A DNA stretch of 64,000 nt from Pseudorhodobacter wandonensis (lineage in GTDB: Bacteria > Pseudomonadota > Alphaproteobacteria > Rhodobacterales > Rhodobacteraceae): positions 23,942-87,941 of the forward strand of contig NZ_LGHT01000024.1 in NCBI RefSeq assembly GCF_001202035.1, written 5' to 3'. The number at the start of each line of letters is the position of its first letter. The first letter of the stretch is position 1. The translations under genes and the position numbers were made by a program. The notes beneath the pieces were generated by a model, which did not search any database, was not told where the DNA came from, and saw only the letters and a program-made list of their open reading frames with translations. Shown here piece by piece: positions 55,705-63,969 of the stretch.

Positions 55705-55778
55705 CGCCGGGGGAGTTCACATCCCCCAGACCCGTACCCGGATTCTCTGTGGGATATTCGGGCCGAAAAGAAAGCGGA
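55705..55778 (-). repeat. dispersed repeat between murE and murF, minus orientation
   Basis: On the minus strand: CGCTTTCTTTTCGGCCCGAA, then TATCCCACAGAG, then a hairpin-forming CTGGGGG-ATGTGAACT-CCCCC. It shares its first part with the copy at 51173 and its GTCTGGGGG...TGTGAA part with the copy at 19684, showing that the repeat family is modular. Confidence 0.7.
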
Positions 55779-55805
55779 AGGGGGGAGTTGAGGAGATTGT
55801 TGGCA

Positions 55806-57278
55806 TCAGATCAGCCCGTCGAGTGCGGCGACGGCGATGGAGGCCTGTTCGGCATCGTCGAAGGGATAGGTTTGGCCTTTGATGGTTTGGCCGGTTTCGT
55901 GGCCTTTGCCGGCGATCAGCAGGGCGTCGCCGGGGCCGAGGGCATCGACGCCGCGCAGGATGGCCTCGGCGCGGTCGCCGACCTCGGTTGCCTGCGGGCA
56001 AGCGGCCATGATGGCGGCGCGGATGGTGGCGGGATCTTCGGAGCGGGGGTTGTCATCGGTGACAAACAGGATGTCGGCGTGTTCGGCTGCGGCCTGCCCC
56101 ATCAGCGGGCGTTTGCTGGTATCGCGGTCGCCCCCTGCCCCGAAGACCACCACGATGCGGCCCATGACATGCGGGCGCAGCGCCGCCAGCGCAGTGGCAA
56201 TGGCATCGGGGGTATGGGCGTAATCGACAAAGACGCATGCGCCGTTCTGGCGGGTCGCGGCGAGTTGCATCCGGCCGCGCACGCCGTTCAGCTGCGGCAA
56301 AATGTTGAAGATTTGTGCAGGGTCATCGCCTGCCCCGATAGCAAGCCCTGCGGCTAGCATCACGTTATCGGCCTGAAAACCGCCAATCAGCGACAGGCGG
56401 GTTTGATGCGCCTCGCCCAACCATTCCAGCCGCAAATCCTGACCTGTGGCATCAAAGCGTTGGCCAAGGATGCGCAGATCGGCCAGCGCCGAGCGGCCCA
56501 CGCGCAGCACATCCTGACCGCGATCTTCGGCAAGATTGGCCATGGTTTGGCCCTTTGGATCGTCGATATTGATCACGGCCACGCCGTCTTCGGGCAGGAT
56601 ACGGGTAAAGAGGCCGGCCTTGGCATCAAAATAGGCCTCGAACGTGTGATGATAGTCGAGGTGATCCTGGGTGAAGTTGGTGAAGCCAGCAGCGGCGAGG
56701 CGCACACCATCAAGGCGGCGCTGGTCGAGGCCGTGGGAGGAGGCCTCCATCGCGGCATGGGTGATACCGGCGGCGGCGGCCTGCGACAGCATGCGGTGCA
56801 GGGTGATCGGTTCGGGGGTGGTATGGGGCGACGGGGCGTGCCATGCGCCTTCGACGCCGGTGGTGCCGATATTGATCGCGGCGTGATCCAGTGCCATCCA
56901 GATTTGGCGGGTAAACGTCGCCACAGATGTTTTGCCATTGGTGCCTGTCACCGCGACCATGGTTTCGGGCTGGGCGCCAAACCAAAGCGCGGCTGTGTAG
57001 GCCAATGCCTGACGCGGGTCTTGGGCCACGATCAGCGCGGCGGGGGCAATTGCGTCGCGCGCGATGGCAGCACCTTCGGCATCGGTCAGGATGGCTGCGG
57101 CCCCACGGGCCACTGCGGCGCGGATATATTCCGCCCCGTGAATCACCGCCCCCGGCAAAGCCGCAAAGAGATTGCCCGGCGCAACGGCACGGCTATCGAC
57201 GCAAAGACCTGTAATCACAGGGTTTTCGCCGCTACGTGCCGTCAGGCCAAGATCGGAGAGTTTTCTGGCCTGCGTCAT
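55806..57278 (-). CDS. murE: UDP-MurNAc-L-Ala-D-Glu:meso-diaminopimelate ligase (MurE)
   Basis: Adds the third residue of the stem peptide. The 490-residue ligase has the ATP loop VTGTNGKTSVATF at 111-123, the MEASSHGLDQRRLDGV block, and DDNPRSEDPATIRAAI, whose DNPR sequence is the meso-diaminopimelate specificity motif. GAGGGCAGAC precedes the ATG. It follows ftsI after 19 bp. Confidence 0.96.
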   Translation of the reverse strand: MTQARKLSDLGLTARSGENPVITGLCVDSRAVAPGNLFAALPGAVIHGAEYIRAAVARGAAAILTDAEGAAIARDAIAPAALIVAQDPRQALAYTAALWFGAQPETMVAVTGTNGKTSVATFTRQIWMALDHAAINIGTTGVEGAWHAPSPHTTPEPITLHRMLSQAAAAGITHAAMEASSHGLDQRRLDGVRLAAAGFTNFTQDHLDYHHTFEAYFDAKAGLFTRILPEDGVAVINIDDPKGQTMANLAEDRGQDVLRVGRSALADLRILGQRFDATGQDLRLEWLGEAHQTRLSLIGGFQADNVMLAAGLAIGAGDDPAQIFNILPQLNGVRGRMQLAATRQNGACVFVDYAHTPDAIATALAALRPHVMGRIVVVFGAGGDRDTSKRPLMGQAAAEHADILFVTDDNPRSEDPATIRAAIMAACPQATEVGDRAEAILRGVDALGPGDALLIAGKGHETGQTIKGQTYPFDDAEQASIAVAALDGLI

Positions 57279-57297
57279 GTCTGCCCTCGGCTGTCGG

Positions 57298-59085
57298 TTA
57301 TGGCTTTGGTGCTGATACCGCGTTTAGGGGGGTATATTCAATCTGCGGTCTGAGCCCGAGCAAGGGTGCCACGCGGCGGATCACCTCGGCGGCCACGGGA
57401 ACGGTGGTCCAGCCGGCGGTGCGACGGGGCTTTGGCCCTGTGTTTTCCGAGGCCTCGTCAAGGGTTACAACCAGCACGTATTGCGGATCGGAAACCGGGA
57501 ACATTGCCGCGAAAGTATTGATGTTTCTGTCTTTGTCATAGCCGCCGCCGGGTCTTACCTTATCGGCGGTGCCGGTTTTGCCACCGACCTCATAGCCTTC
57601 GACCTCGCCCAAGGACGCCGTACCGTTGGTGACGACGCGGCGCAGCATTGCCGCCGCAGTTTTCGCGGTTTTGGCAGAAAGGATGCGGGTGCCTTCGGGG
57701 ATTTTATCACGTTTGAGCAAGGTTGGCGGCAAAAGCACGCCCCCGTTGGCGATGGCCGAATAGGCGACGGCCAGATGCATCGGGCTAACCGACATGCCGT
57801 GGCCGTAGGATGTGGTGATGGTCACGATATCGGACCAACGTTTCGGAATCAGCGGAGCGGCGCCGGGCGCCTCGATCAGTTCAATCGGGACCGGATCGAA
57901 CAGGCCGAGCGATTTCAGGAACTCTTGTTGCCGATCAGCGCCGACCATAAGCGCGATATGGGCGGTGCCGACGTTCGAGGATTTTTCGATGACTTCGGTA
58001 ACGGAAAGCAACGGGCCGTAGTTATGCCCCTCAAACTCGCCGATTTTGAATTTGCCCCAGCGCATGGGGGCATTGGCATCGACCATGGTGTCGGGGTTCA
58101 CGAGGCCCAGTTCAAGAGCCTGCGAAACCGCAAAGATTTTGGCGGTCGAGCCAAGTTCATAGACGCCCTGAAGCGAACGGTTGAACAGCGGACTGTCGCC
58201 GGGATCACCTTTGAGCAAAGGTGCGGGGCGGTCGTTTGGATCAAAATCGGGCAGCGAGACCATCGAGATGATTTCGCCGGTGTGAACATCCATCAACACG
58301 CCGGCAGCCCCTTTGGCGTTCATCATGGTCATGCCCGCATCCAGCACCTCGGCCATCGTGGATTGGATGGTCAGGTCGATGGAAAGGGCCATTGGTGTTG
58401 CCGCCTGTGCCGGATCGCGCAGGCGGGCATCCATTGCGCGTTCGATCCCTGCGGTGCCGATCACTTCGGCCGAGTGGACGCCTTCGGCGCCAAAGGACGC
58501 GCCGCCAAGGATATGGGCGGCCAGATTGCCGTTGGGATAAAGCCGCATGTCACGCGGACCAAAGAGCAGGCCGGGATCGCCGATATCATGCACAGCCTGC
58601 ATTTGTTCGGGCGACAGTTTCTTGCGCAGCCACATGAACGAGCGGCCATCGGTAAAGCGGCGCTCCATATCGGCGGCATTCATATCGGGGAAAAGTTTGG
58701 CCAGCTCGACAGCGACATGTTTGGGGTCGACCATCTGCTTTGGATGGGCATAGAGCGCGAAGGTCGAAAAATTGGTGGCCAGAATGCGGCCATTGCGGTC
58801 GGTAATATCGGCGCGGCGGCCGCTGATTTCGGTACCTGCGCCGGCCGAGCGCGGCTCTTCGGGGACCGAGGCGGCAAGCTGGCCCATGCGGGTGCCGACA
58901 ACCAGAAACGCCGCGAAGAACGCCACGCCAAGCAGCAAAAGCCGCCCTTCGGCACGGTTCTGGGCGCGGGCGCGGGAATCTTCGGCACGCAGGCGGATGT
59001 TTTCGCGTTCGATATGATCGGGGTTTTCACCGTTCTGGCGGGCCGCAAGGATTCGGGCCAAGGGGCGCAGGGGGGTGCGGATCAT
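57298..59085 (-). CDS. ftsI: peptidoglycan D,D-transpeptidase FtsI (PBP3)
   Basis: Septal transpeptidase, target of beta-lactams and partner of FtsW. The 595-residue protein has a cytoplasmic tail, one membrane helix (LLLLGVAFFAAFLVVGTRMG, about 49-68), a pedestal domain, and the transpeptidase domain with all three motifs: S313-T-A-K316, S369-S-N371 and K503-T-G505. GGAGGAGCCGCT precedes the ATG, which overlaps the ftsL stop by four bases. Confidence 0.97.
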   Translation of the reverse strand: MIRTPLRPLARILAARQNGENPDHIERENIRLRAEDSRARAQNRAEGRLLLLGVAFFAAFLVVGTRMGQLAASVPEEPRSAGAGTEISGRRADITDRNGRILATNFSTFALYAHPKQMVDPKHVAVELAKLFPDMNAADMERRFTDGRSFMWLRKKLSPEQMQAVHDIGDPGLLFGPRDMRLYPNGNLAAHILGGASFGAEGVHSAEVIGTAGIERAMDARLRDPAQAATPMALSIDLTIQSTMAEVLDAGMTMMNAKGAAGVLMDVHTGEIISMVSLPDFDPNDRPAPLLKGDPGDSPLFNRSLQGVYELGSTAKIFAVSQALELGLVNPDTMVDANAPMRWGKFKIGEFEGHNYGPLLSVTEVIEKSSNVGTAHIALMVGADRQQEFLKSLGLFDPVPIELIEAPGAAPLIPKRWSDIVTITTSYGHGMSVSPMHLAVAYSAIANGGVLLPPTLLKRDKIPEGTRILSAKTAKTAAAMLRRVVTNGTASLGEVEGYEVGGKTGTADKVRPGGGYDKDRNINTFAAMFPVSDPQYVLVVTLDEASENTGPKPRRTAGWTTVPVAAEVIRRVAPLLGLRPQIEYTPLNAVSAPKP

Positions 59086-59510
59086 AGCGGCTCCTCCGAG
59101 GTGGTGGTGGGCGGTTCGACATGGCCTTCGCCGTCATTGGTGCTGCTGCCCGTGCTGCTGTCTGTGCCGTCAAGCGTGCCGACGGTATCAACAGGATCGG
59201 CCAAAGTAGGCTCGGTCGATGGGGGCTGTGGAAAGGCCACCTGATCGACGCGGTTGAACTGGGACGGTTCCATCGGCAAGAGGCCGAGGCTGTCGAAGTT
59301 CAGCGCAGCAAGGTCGCGCAGGCGTGACGGGCGGTTCAGATAAGCCCATTCGGCATTCTGCTGTGACAGGGCCTCACGCAGGGCTGCGATTTCGCGGTTC
59401 AGGTTTGACACGTCTTTCAGCGCCCGCTGCGTGGCATAGTTTTCGCGGTAGGCCCAAAATGCAAGCGACATCAGCACGATAGCAGAAAGGATAAACAAGA
59501 ATGGGCGCAT
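59082..59510 (-). CDS. ftsL: cell division protein FtsL
   Basis: Small bitopic division protein. The 142-residue chain begins with the membrane helix FLFILSAIVLMSLAFWAY, then a coiled-coil (LKDVSNLNREIAALREALSQ), then LRDLAALNFDSLGLLPMEPS. The last 45 residues are a Thr/Ser/Asp/Glu-rich low-complexity tail not found in the short enterobacterial form. Start overlaps the rsmH stop (TAATG) and the stop overlaps ftsI. Confidence 0.9.
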   Translation of the reverse strand: MRPFLFILSAIVLMSLAFWAYRENYATQRALKDVSNLNREIAALREALSQQNAEWAYLNRPSRLRDLAALNFDSLGLLPMEPSQFNRVDQVAFPQPPSTEPTLADPVDTVGTLDGTDSSTGSSTNDGEGHVEPPTTTSEEPL

Positions 59511-60553
59511 TATCGATGTCCTTTTTTGGCAGCCCTGGGCGTAGAGGGGCGGGACTTGTAGGAAGGGGTCGTCGGCAGCATCGGCACGCCCAAAGCGGCC
59601 GGATCAACCGGGCCTGCGGGGGCCGTGGTGCGGCGGCCTACGCGCAGTTTGGACGAGCGCGCGCGCGGATTTTGCGCAATCTCATCGGCATCGGGGGCGA
59701 CGGCGCCCTTGGTGACAAGGGTAAAACGGGCGGCATCTTCAGCGCGCTCGGGGGCGTAGCGATTGGTTTGCGCATCCTTGCCAGAGCGGTTTTGAAAGAA
59801 GCGCTTGACGATACGATCTTCGAGGCTGTGAAAGGTGACAACGGCCAACAAACCACCGGGCTTTAGCGCGCGCTCGGCGGCCATAAGGCCCTCTATCAGC
59901 TCATTAAACTCGGTATTCACCGCGATGCGGATGGCCTGAAAGCTGCGGGTGGCGGCGTGCGATTGGCCCGGTTTCGGGCGCGGCAAGCAACCCGACACGA
60001 TGCTGGCCAGTTGCAGGGTTGTAGTGATGGGGGCGGATTCGCGCGCGGCGACGATGGCACGGGCGATGCGGCGCGAGGCGCGCTCTTCGCCGTAATGGTA
60101 CAGAATATCGGCAAGCGTTTGTTCAGACGCGGTGTTGACCAGATCGGCAGCGCTTTCGCCGCTTTGCGCCATGCGCATATCCAGCGGGCCATCCTTGGCA
60201 AAGGAAAAGCCGCGCGCGGCCTGGTCAAGCTGCATGGACGAGACACCAAGATCGAGGACGATGCCGTCAAGCGGCGCATCCACGTATTGATCCAGGTCGG
60301 AAAAATTACCCGCCACAAGGCGCAGGCGGTTGCCATAGTCATGCGCCCAAGCGGCGGCCATTTCCAGTGCAAGCGGATCACGGTCGACGCCCGTCACCGT
60401 TTCGGCGCCGGCATCCAGCAAGGCGCGGGTATAGCCCCCTGCACCGAACGTACCATCAAGCCAATGGCCGGAAACCGGACCAACAGCGGCCAGAATCGGG
60501 CCGATCAAAACCGGGATATGCGGGCGACCTGACGTGGGATCGCTTTGTTCCAA
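59510..60553 (-). CDS. rsmH: 16S rRNA (cytosine1402-N4)-methyltransferase RsmH (MraW)
   Basis: Methylates C1402 of 16S rRNA in the decoding centre. The 347-residue enzyme has [13 protein letters not shown], the SAM-binding [38 protein letters not shown], and [20 protein letters not shown] near the end, where a basic tail follows ([14 protein letters not shown]). No ATG is available at the expected N-terminus; the start is a TTG at 60553, three bases behind the mraZ stop, with GGGGG upstream. A rare start codon would keep RsmH level low and tie it to MraZ translation. Confidence 0.95.
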   Translation of the reverse strand: MEQSDPTSGRPHIPVLIGPILAAVGPVSGHWLDGTFGAGGYTRALLDAGAETVTGVDRDPLALEMAAAWAHDYGNRLRLVAGNFSDLDQYVDAPLDGIVLDLGVSSMQLDQAARGFSFAKDGPLDMRMAQSGESAADLVNTASEQTLADILYHYGEERASRRIARAIVAARESAPITTTLQLASIVSGCLPRPKPGQSHAATRSFQAIRIAVNTEFNELIEGLMAAERALKPGGLLAVVTFHSLEDRIVKRFFQNRSGKDAQTNRYAPERAEDAARFTLVTKGAVAPDADEIAQNPRARSSKLRVGRRTTAPAGPVDPAALGVPMLPTTPSYKSRPSTPRAAKKGHR

Positions 60554-60556
60554 GGC

Positions 60557-61066
60557 CTATACCCCCGGCGCAACGCCGCTGAGAAGCGACAGAACATCCA
60601 TGCCCTCGGGCAGCTCGTCTTCTTCGTCGTCAAGGCTGCCGTTGACGGCGTCATAGGTGGCACCCTTCCAGATCTGGAAGCGGTCAAGCGTGCCTGCAAA
60701 AGCGGTTTCATCGCCGTCAGCAAATTCGATTTTGTCCCGCACTTTTTGCGGCAGGACGATGCGACCGTTTTCGTCAATTTCAATGGTCAGAGAGCGGGTG
60801 ATCAAGTCACGCTCGGCTATCTGACGGGCTTTGGAACCGATGGGAAGCGCGCGCACCTTTGCGGCCAGCGCATCGGCGGCCTGCACGGTATAGCATTCGA
60901 CATACTGGCGGCTGCGGCCACCGTAAACCATGACAATGCGAGTGCGGGATGTGTCAGAGCTGGAGGGGTCACCGGCATCGAGGACACGGCGAAAAGCTGC
61001 AGGGATAGATACCCGCGCCTTGCTATCTACCTTTTGGTAGTATTCGCCTCTGAAGTCTTCCGACAC
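60557..61066 (-). CDS. mraZ: transcriptional regulator MraZ
   Basis: DNA-binding repressor of the dcw cluster, which binds arrays of TGGG repeats. The 169-residue protein from a GTG at 61066 (VSEDFRGEYYQKVDSKARVS) contains the two SpoVT/AbrB-like halves, with KARVSIPAAFRRVL and GRIVLPQKVRDKIEF. AAAAGGGACG lies before the GTG. The frame continues upstream to 61165 with a basic segment that does not look like MraZ. Residues beyond about 150 (LDDEEDELPEGMDVLSLLSG) form an acidic tail. It heads the cluster. Confidence 0.92.
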   Translation of the reverse strand: MSEDFRGEYYQKVDSKARVSIPAAFRRVLDAGDPSSSDTSRTRIVMVYGGRSRQYVECYTVQAADALAAKVRALPIGSKARQIAERDLITRSLTIEIDENGRIVLPQKVRDKIEFADGDETAFAGTLDRFQIWKGATYDAVNGSLDDEEDELPEGMDVLSLLSGVAPGV

Positions 61067-61142
61067 GGTTTGATCGTCCCTTTTGCGCCTTTTTGTGGTG
61101 CCACCCTTGCGGGCCTGATTGTTTTTACCCCTGAAACGGACT

Positions 61143-61180
61143 GCGGCGGATTGAGCTGCTGCCACTGCCCAATCCGCCGC
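61143..61180 (-). other. perfect 11-bp stem-loop in the mraZ leader
   Basis: GCGGCGGATTG (61143-61153) and CAATCCGCCGC (61170-61180) are exact inverted arms around a 16-base loop. It lies 77-114 bp before the mraZ GTG. A smaller stem CCCG/CGGG adjoins it at 61186-61198. If transcription starts near the MraZ boxes, the leader of about 320 nt would be strongly structured here. Confidence 0.5.
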
Positions 61181-61387
61181 CCTGTCCCGTTTACCGGGTC
61201 CTACCGACTGCGCGCGCCACCTGGGGGAGATGTCTGCTCGCTCGCGCGCCGGGTTCTCGTTTTTATCGCCGGAAGCAAAAAGAGCGGTTGCCTGTATGAG
61301 CCTGCCATTTTCGCCTTATTCGGGATCTTTGATTATCCCTTTTATTTTGTCTTGCCCGTCTTCCGCTTCCGTAGAACATGTTTGACA

Positions 61388-61424
61388 TGGGATTACGTGG
61401 GACACAATGGTTTTTTTTGGGTAA
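61388..61424. promoter_or_regulatory. MraZ-box array controlling the dcw cluster
   Basis: TGGG-type repeats with exact 10-bp spacing: TGGGATTACG, TGGGACACAA, TGGTTTTTTT and TGGGTAAATC, with a fifth weaker CGGGG at 61428. MraZ proteins are known to bind direct TGGG(A) repeats separated by five bases. The repeats face away from mraZ (they read on the plus strand) and lie about 320 bp before its start. An AT-rich zone (61440-61550) next to it could hold the promoter. Confidence 0.75.
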
Positions 61425-61773
61425 ATCGGGGCATATGTTGTTTTTGACAGCTGTGAAAAACAGCATCTTGTGGTGAAAATGGCCTCATTGGATCTAATTG
61501 TGCTGTTTGCTTAAAAAATCACTACTATATATAGACAGAAAATTATGCGCCCAGACGATCCCAAGAAAGCCCATTTTTTTTTGGACAGCGCTGCGAAGAT
61601 AGCCCCTGATCTGCCTAAACTACGTGCCTCGGGTGCGATCTTCCAGCAAAAACCCGCTGAAACGGCGGTGAATTACGTGAAAGTGATTCGCTCATCATCT
61701 GGAAAATCTGCCCAATCCCAAGAAATCCCATGTGCAGTGCCACGAATTCCCATTGCGCCCCCCCGCCAAACGC

Positions 61774-61812
61774 AAAAAGCCGCCCCCAATTGCAGTTGGG
61801 GGCGGCCTTTTG
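61774..61812 (-). terminator. bidirectional intrinsic terminator after mrp
   Basis: GCCGCCCCCAA and TTGGGGGCGGC form an 11-bp stem, flanked by an A-run on the left and a T-run on the right. On the minus strand it ends mrp (stop at 61850) with TTTTTG; it would also work in the plus direction. Between it and the MraZ boxes (61425-61773) no gene is supported. Confidence 0.88.
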
Positions 61813-61849
61813 GCCGGATTTGGCTTGGTTGCTGCGCGCGGGGGCCGCT

Positions 61850-62917
61850 TTAGGCCATGCCGCCCGCCACCAGACGCGCGGCAAGTTGGGCATAGGCGGT
61901 TGCGGCCGGCCCGTCACCCAGTGCGATCGGGGTGCCCGCATCGCCTGCGACACGGGTTTCCAGTTCCAGTGGCAATTCACCGAGGAACGGCACACCGATT
62001 TTGGCGGCCTCGGCGGCAACGCCACCATGGCCGAACAGATGCGCCTCATGCCCGCAATTGGGGCAATGATAGGTAGACATGTTTTCAATCAGGCCCAGCA
62101 CCGGGGTTTTCAGCTTGGCAAACATATCCAGCGCGCGGCGGGCATCGAGCATCGCCACGTCTTGCGGGGTCGACACGACGATTGCGCCGGTTAGCTGCGT
62201 GCGCTGGCACAGAGTAAGCTGAATATCACCGGTGCCCGGCGGCAGGTCTATTATAAGGACATCAAGCTTGCCCCATTCAACTTGTGTCAGCAGTTGTTGC
62301 AACGCCCCCATGATCATCGGGCCGCGCCAGACCACCGCATCGCCGTCATGCAGCATCAACCCCATAGACATGACAGTAACGCCATGCGCCTGTAGCGGGA
62401 TGATGGTTTTGCCATCGGGCGAGGCGGGGCGCTTGCTGACGCCCATCATGCGCGGCTGGCTGGGGCCATATATATCGGCATCCAGCAGGCCAACCCGCCT
62501 GCCCTGTTTTGCCAAAGCCACCGCAAGATTGGACGAAACGGTTGATTTGCCAACGCCACCTTTGCCAGACCCGATGGCGATAATACGGTCAATACCGCTT
62601 ATCGGTGCCGGGCCGCCCTGCTGCGGTGTCGGGTGCTGACCGATTTTCAGGCTGGGCGGTTTGGCCGCGGGGCCGTGGGCTGTCATCACCACTTGCACGG
62701 TTGAAACGCCGGGTTGGGCGCGCAAGGCCGCCTCGGCTTGCGCCTGCACGGGGGCAAGGGCGCGCGCCTGATCGGGGCTGGCCGCCTCGATCACAAAGCG
62801 GATGGAGTCGCCCTCAACAACCAGCGCCCGAATCAAATCGCGCGAGACGAGTGTGCCGCCATCAGGCAGGGCAACCCCGCCCAGTACCGCCATTACATTA
62901 TCTTTGGTTAAAGCCAT
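61850..62917 (-). CDS. mrp: Mrp/ApbC family iron-sulfur cluster carrier ATPase
   Basis: P-loop ATPase thought to carry and deliver [4Fe-4S] clusters to target proteins. The 355-residue protein has an N-terminal MIP18/DUF59-like domain (about 1-85), then the deviant Walker A GKGGVGKS at 118-125, DADIYGPSQPRMMG, IDLPPGTGDIQLT and the cluster-binding cysteines in YHCPNCGHE. CGGAGAGCGAAGA before the ATG at 62917 fixes the start. It is transcribed toward the dcw cluster but separated from it by a terminator. Confidence 0.94.
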   Translation of the reverse strand: MALTKDNVMAVLGGVALPDGGTLVSRDLIRALVVEGDSIRFVIEAASPDQARALAPVQAQAEAALRAQPGVSTVQVVMTAHGPAAKPPSLKIGQHPTPQQGGPAPISGIDRIIAIGSGKGGVGKSTVSSNLAVALAKQGRRVGLLDADIYGPSQPRMMGVSKRPASPDGKTIIPLQAHGVTVMSMGLMLHDGDAVVWRGPMIMGALQQLLTQVEWGKLDVLIIDLPPGTGDIQLTLCQRTQLTGAIVVSTPQDVAMLDARRALDMFAKLKTPVLGLIENMSTYHCPNCGHEAHLFGHGGVAAEAAKIGVPFLGELPLELETRVAGDAGTPIALGDGPAATAYAQLAARLVAGGMA

Positions 62918-63165
62918 TCTTCGCTCTCCGTCTAATTGTTGCGCATAGGGTGACTGTTTGCAGGCAAAGGGCAAGAGCGCGTTGACCAATTGCTAAAAAA
63001 TAAGGCGAAGCGCCTGTTTCCCTTAGGTAAATCACGAGTTTGTGTTATTCCGCTGGTGCATAGCTGCATTGCAGCATTGGGCGGTTGTGCAGGTGCAGCA
63101 TTTGCCCCATCTTGGTTTCAACAGCGCAACACAAGGCGCTTTGAAAACTGAAAGCGAGGCTTAAC

Positions 63166-63387
63166 ATGGCATATATGAACACATCCACAGCTGCGAGCTT
63201 TGGCCTGATGGACCGCGTTGCCAGCGTGATGAAATCGGCAAAAGAGGCGCTGCACCGCCGCAAGGTCTATAACCAGACCGTATCCGAGCTGCGCGCTTTG
63301 TCGACCCGCGAGTTGAACGATTTGGGCATTTCACGCTCGATGATCACCCGGATCGCCCTTGAAGCCGCTTACGGCAAGAATATCTGA
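63166..63387 (+). CDS. DUF1127 small RNA-binding-type protein (CcaF1-like)
   Basis: A 73-residue basic protein ending in the DUF1127 motif RALSTRELNDLGISRSMITR. In Rhodobacter sphaeroides the DUF1127 protein CcaF1 is encoded immediately upstream of the CcsR small RNAs, binds RNA and affects their maturation. The arrangement is repeated exactly here: the gene is followed after nine bases by hairpins with CCTCCTCCC loops. AAGCGAGGCTTAAC precedes the ATG. It is probably co-transcribed with the RNAs. The 248-bp gap to mrp must hold the promoter; no convincing RpoH-type site could be picked out by eye. Confidence 0.88.
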   Translation: MAYMNTSTAASFGLMDRVASVMKSAKEALHRRKVYNQTVSELRALSTRELNDLGISRSMITRIALEAAYGKNI

Positions 63388-63395
63388 TCTGCGAC

Positions 63396-63461
63396 GGCCC
63401 TATCCTCCTCCCTGGGCCTGATGCGTAAACGGCGACACATTCCTCCCTCCCTCGTGTCGCC
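63396..63461 (+). ncRNA. divergent CcsR-like hairpin pair behind the DUF1127 gene
   Basis: Hairpin one: GGCCC (63396-63400), loop with CCTCCTCCC (63404-63412), GGGCC (63414-63418). Hairpin two: GGCGACAC (63431-63438), loop with CCTCCCTCCC, GTGTCGCC (63454-63461). It has the same two-hairpin plan as the downstream tandem units but different stems and a shifted motif in the second loop, so it is a diverged member. Confidence 0.7.
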
Positions 63462-63501
63462 GTATTTTCAACGGAAAGCCTTGGTTTTCCAGACTTTCAT
63501 C

Positions 63502-63571
63502 CGGCGCTCTCCTCCTCCCTGCGCCGCATGAGACAGGCGGTGACCCCTATCCTCCTCCCGGGGGTCACCGC
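63502..63571 (+). ncRNA. CcsR/cuckoo-type small RNA, unit 1
   Basis: Hairpin A: CGGCGC/GCGCCG around CCTCCTCCC (63511-63519). Hairpin B: GCGGTGACCCC (63537-63547), loop TAT plus CCTCCTCCC (63551-63559), GGGGTCACCGC (63561-63571). The loop motif is complementary to Shine-Dalgarno sequences. Compared with units 2-4 the stem of hairpin B differs on both sides so that pairing is kept (GTGACC/GGTCAC against GCGGT/GCCGC), which is evidence for selection on the RNA fold. Confidence 0.85.
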
Positions 63572-63618
63572 ACAAAGTTTCGGGTGCTGGTCTTTGTGAT
63601 CACCCCATAGCGGACACA

Positions 63619-63688
63619 CGGCGCTCTCCTCCTCCCTGCGCCGGGTGGCAGTCGCAGCGGTCCCTATCCTCCTCCCGGGGGCCGCTGC
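63619..63688 (+). ncRNA. CcsR/cuckoo-type small RNA, unit 2
   Basis: Hairpin A CGGCGC/GCGCCG with loop motif CCTCCTCCC at 63628-63636; hairpin B GCAGCGG with CCGCTGC, extended by CCC/GGG, with loop motif at 63668-63676. Confidence 0.85.
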
Positions 63689-63735
63689 ACAAAGTTTCGG
63701 GTGTTGGTCTATGTGATCACCCCATAGCGGACACA

Positions 63736-63805
63736 CGGCGCTCTCCTCCTCCCTGCGCCGGGTGGCAGTCGCAGCGGTCCCTATCCTCCTCCCGGGGGCC
63801 GCTGC
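63736..63805 (+). ncRNA. CcsR/cuckoo-type small RNA, unit 3
   Basis: Same two hairpins and loop motifs as unit 2, with no difference seen by eye. Confidence 0.85.
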
Positions 63806-63852
63806 ACAAAGTTTCGGGTGTTGGTCTATGTGATCACCCCATAGCGGACACA

Positions 63853-63922
63853 CGGCGCTCTCCTCCTCCCTGCGCCGGGTGGCAGTCGCAGCGGTCCCTA
63901 TCCTCCTCCCGGGGGCCGCTGC
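63853..63922 (+). ncRNA. CcsR/cuckoo-type small RNA, unit 4
   Basis: Same two hairpins and loop motifs as units 2 and 3, with no difference seen by eye. Confidence 0.85.
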
Positions 63923-63969
63923 ACAAAGTTTCGGGTGTTGGTCTATGTGATCACCCCATAGCGGACACA

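Noticed and set aside
61186..61380. RNase P RNA or another known structured RNA upstream of mraZ
   Set aside because: The region is structured, but none of the conserved RNase P core sequences were seen.
61545..61853. A 102-codon plus-strand frame in the mrp-mraZ gap
   Set aside because: It runs through the mrp terminator, has no good ribosome site and its composition is not gene-like in the second half. Real coding is not excluded for the first 40 codons but is unsupported.
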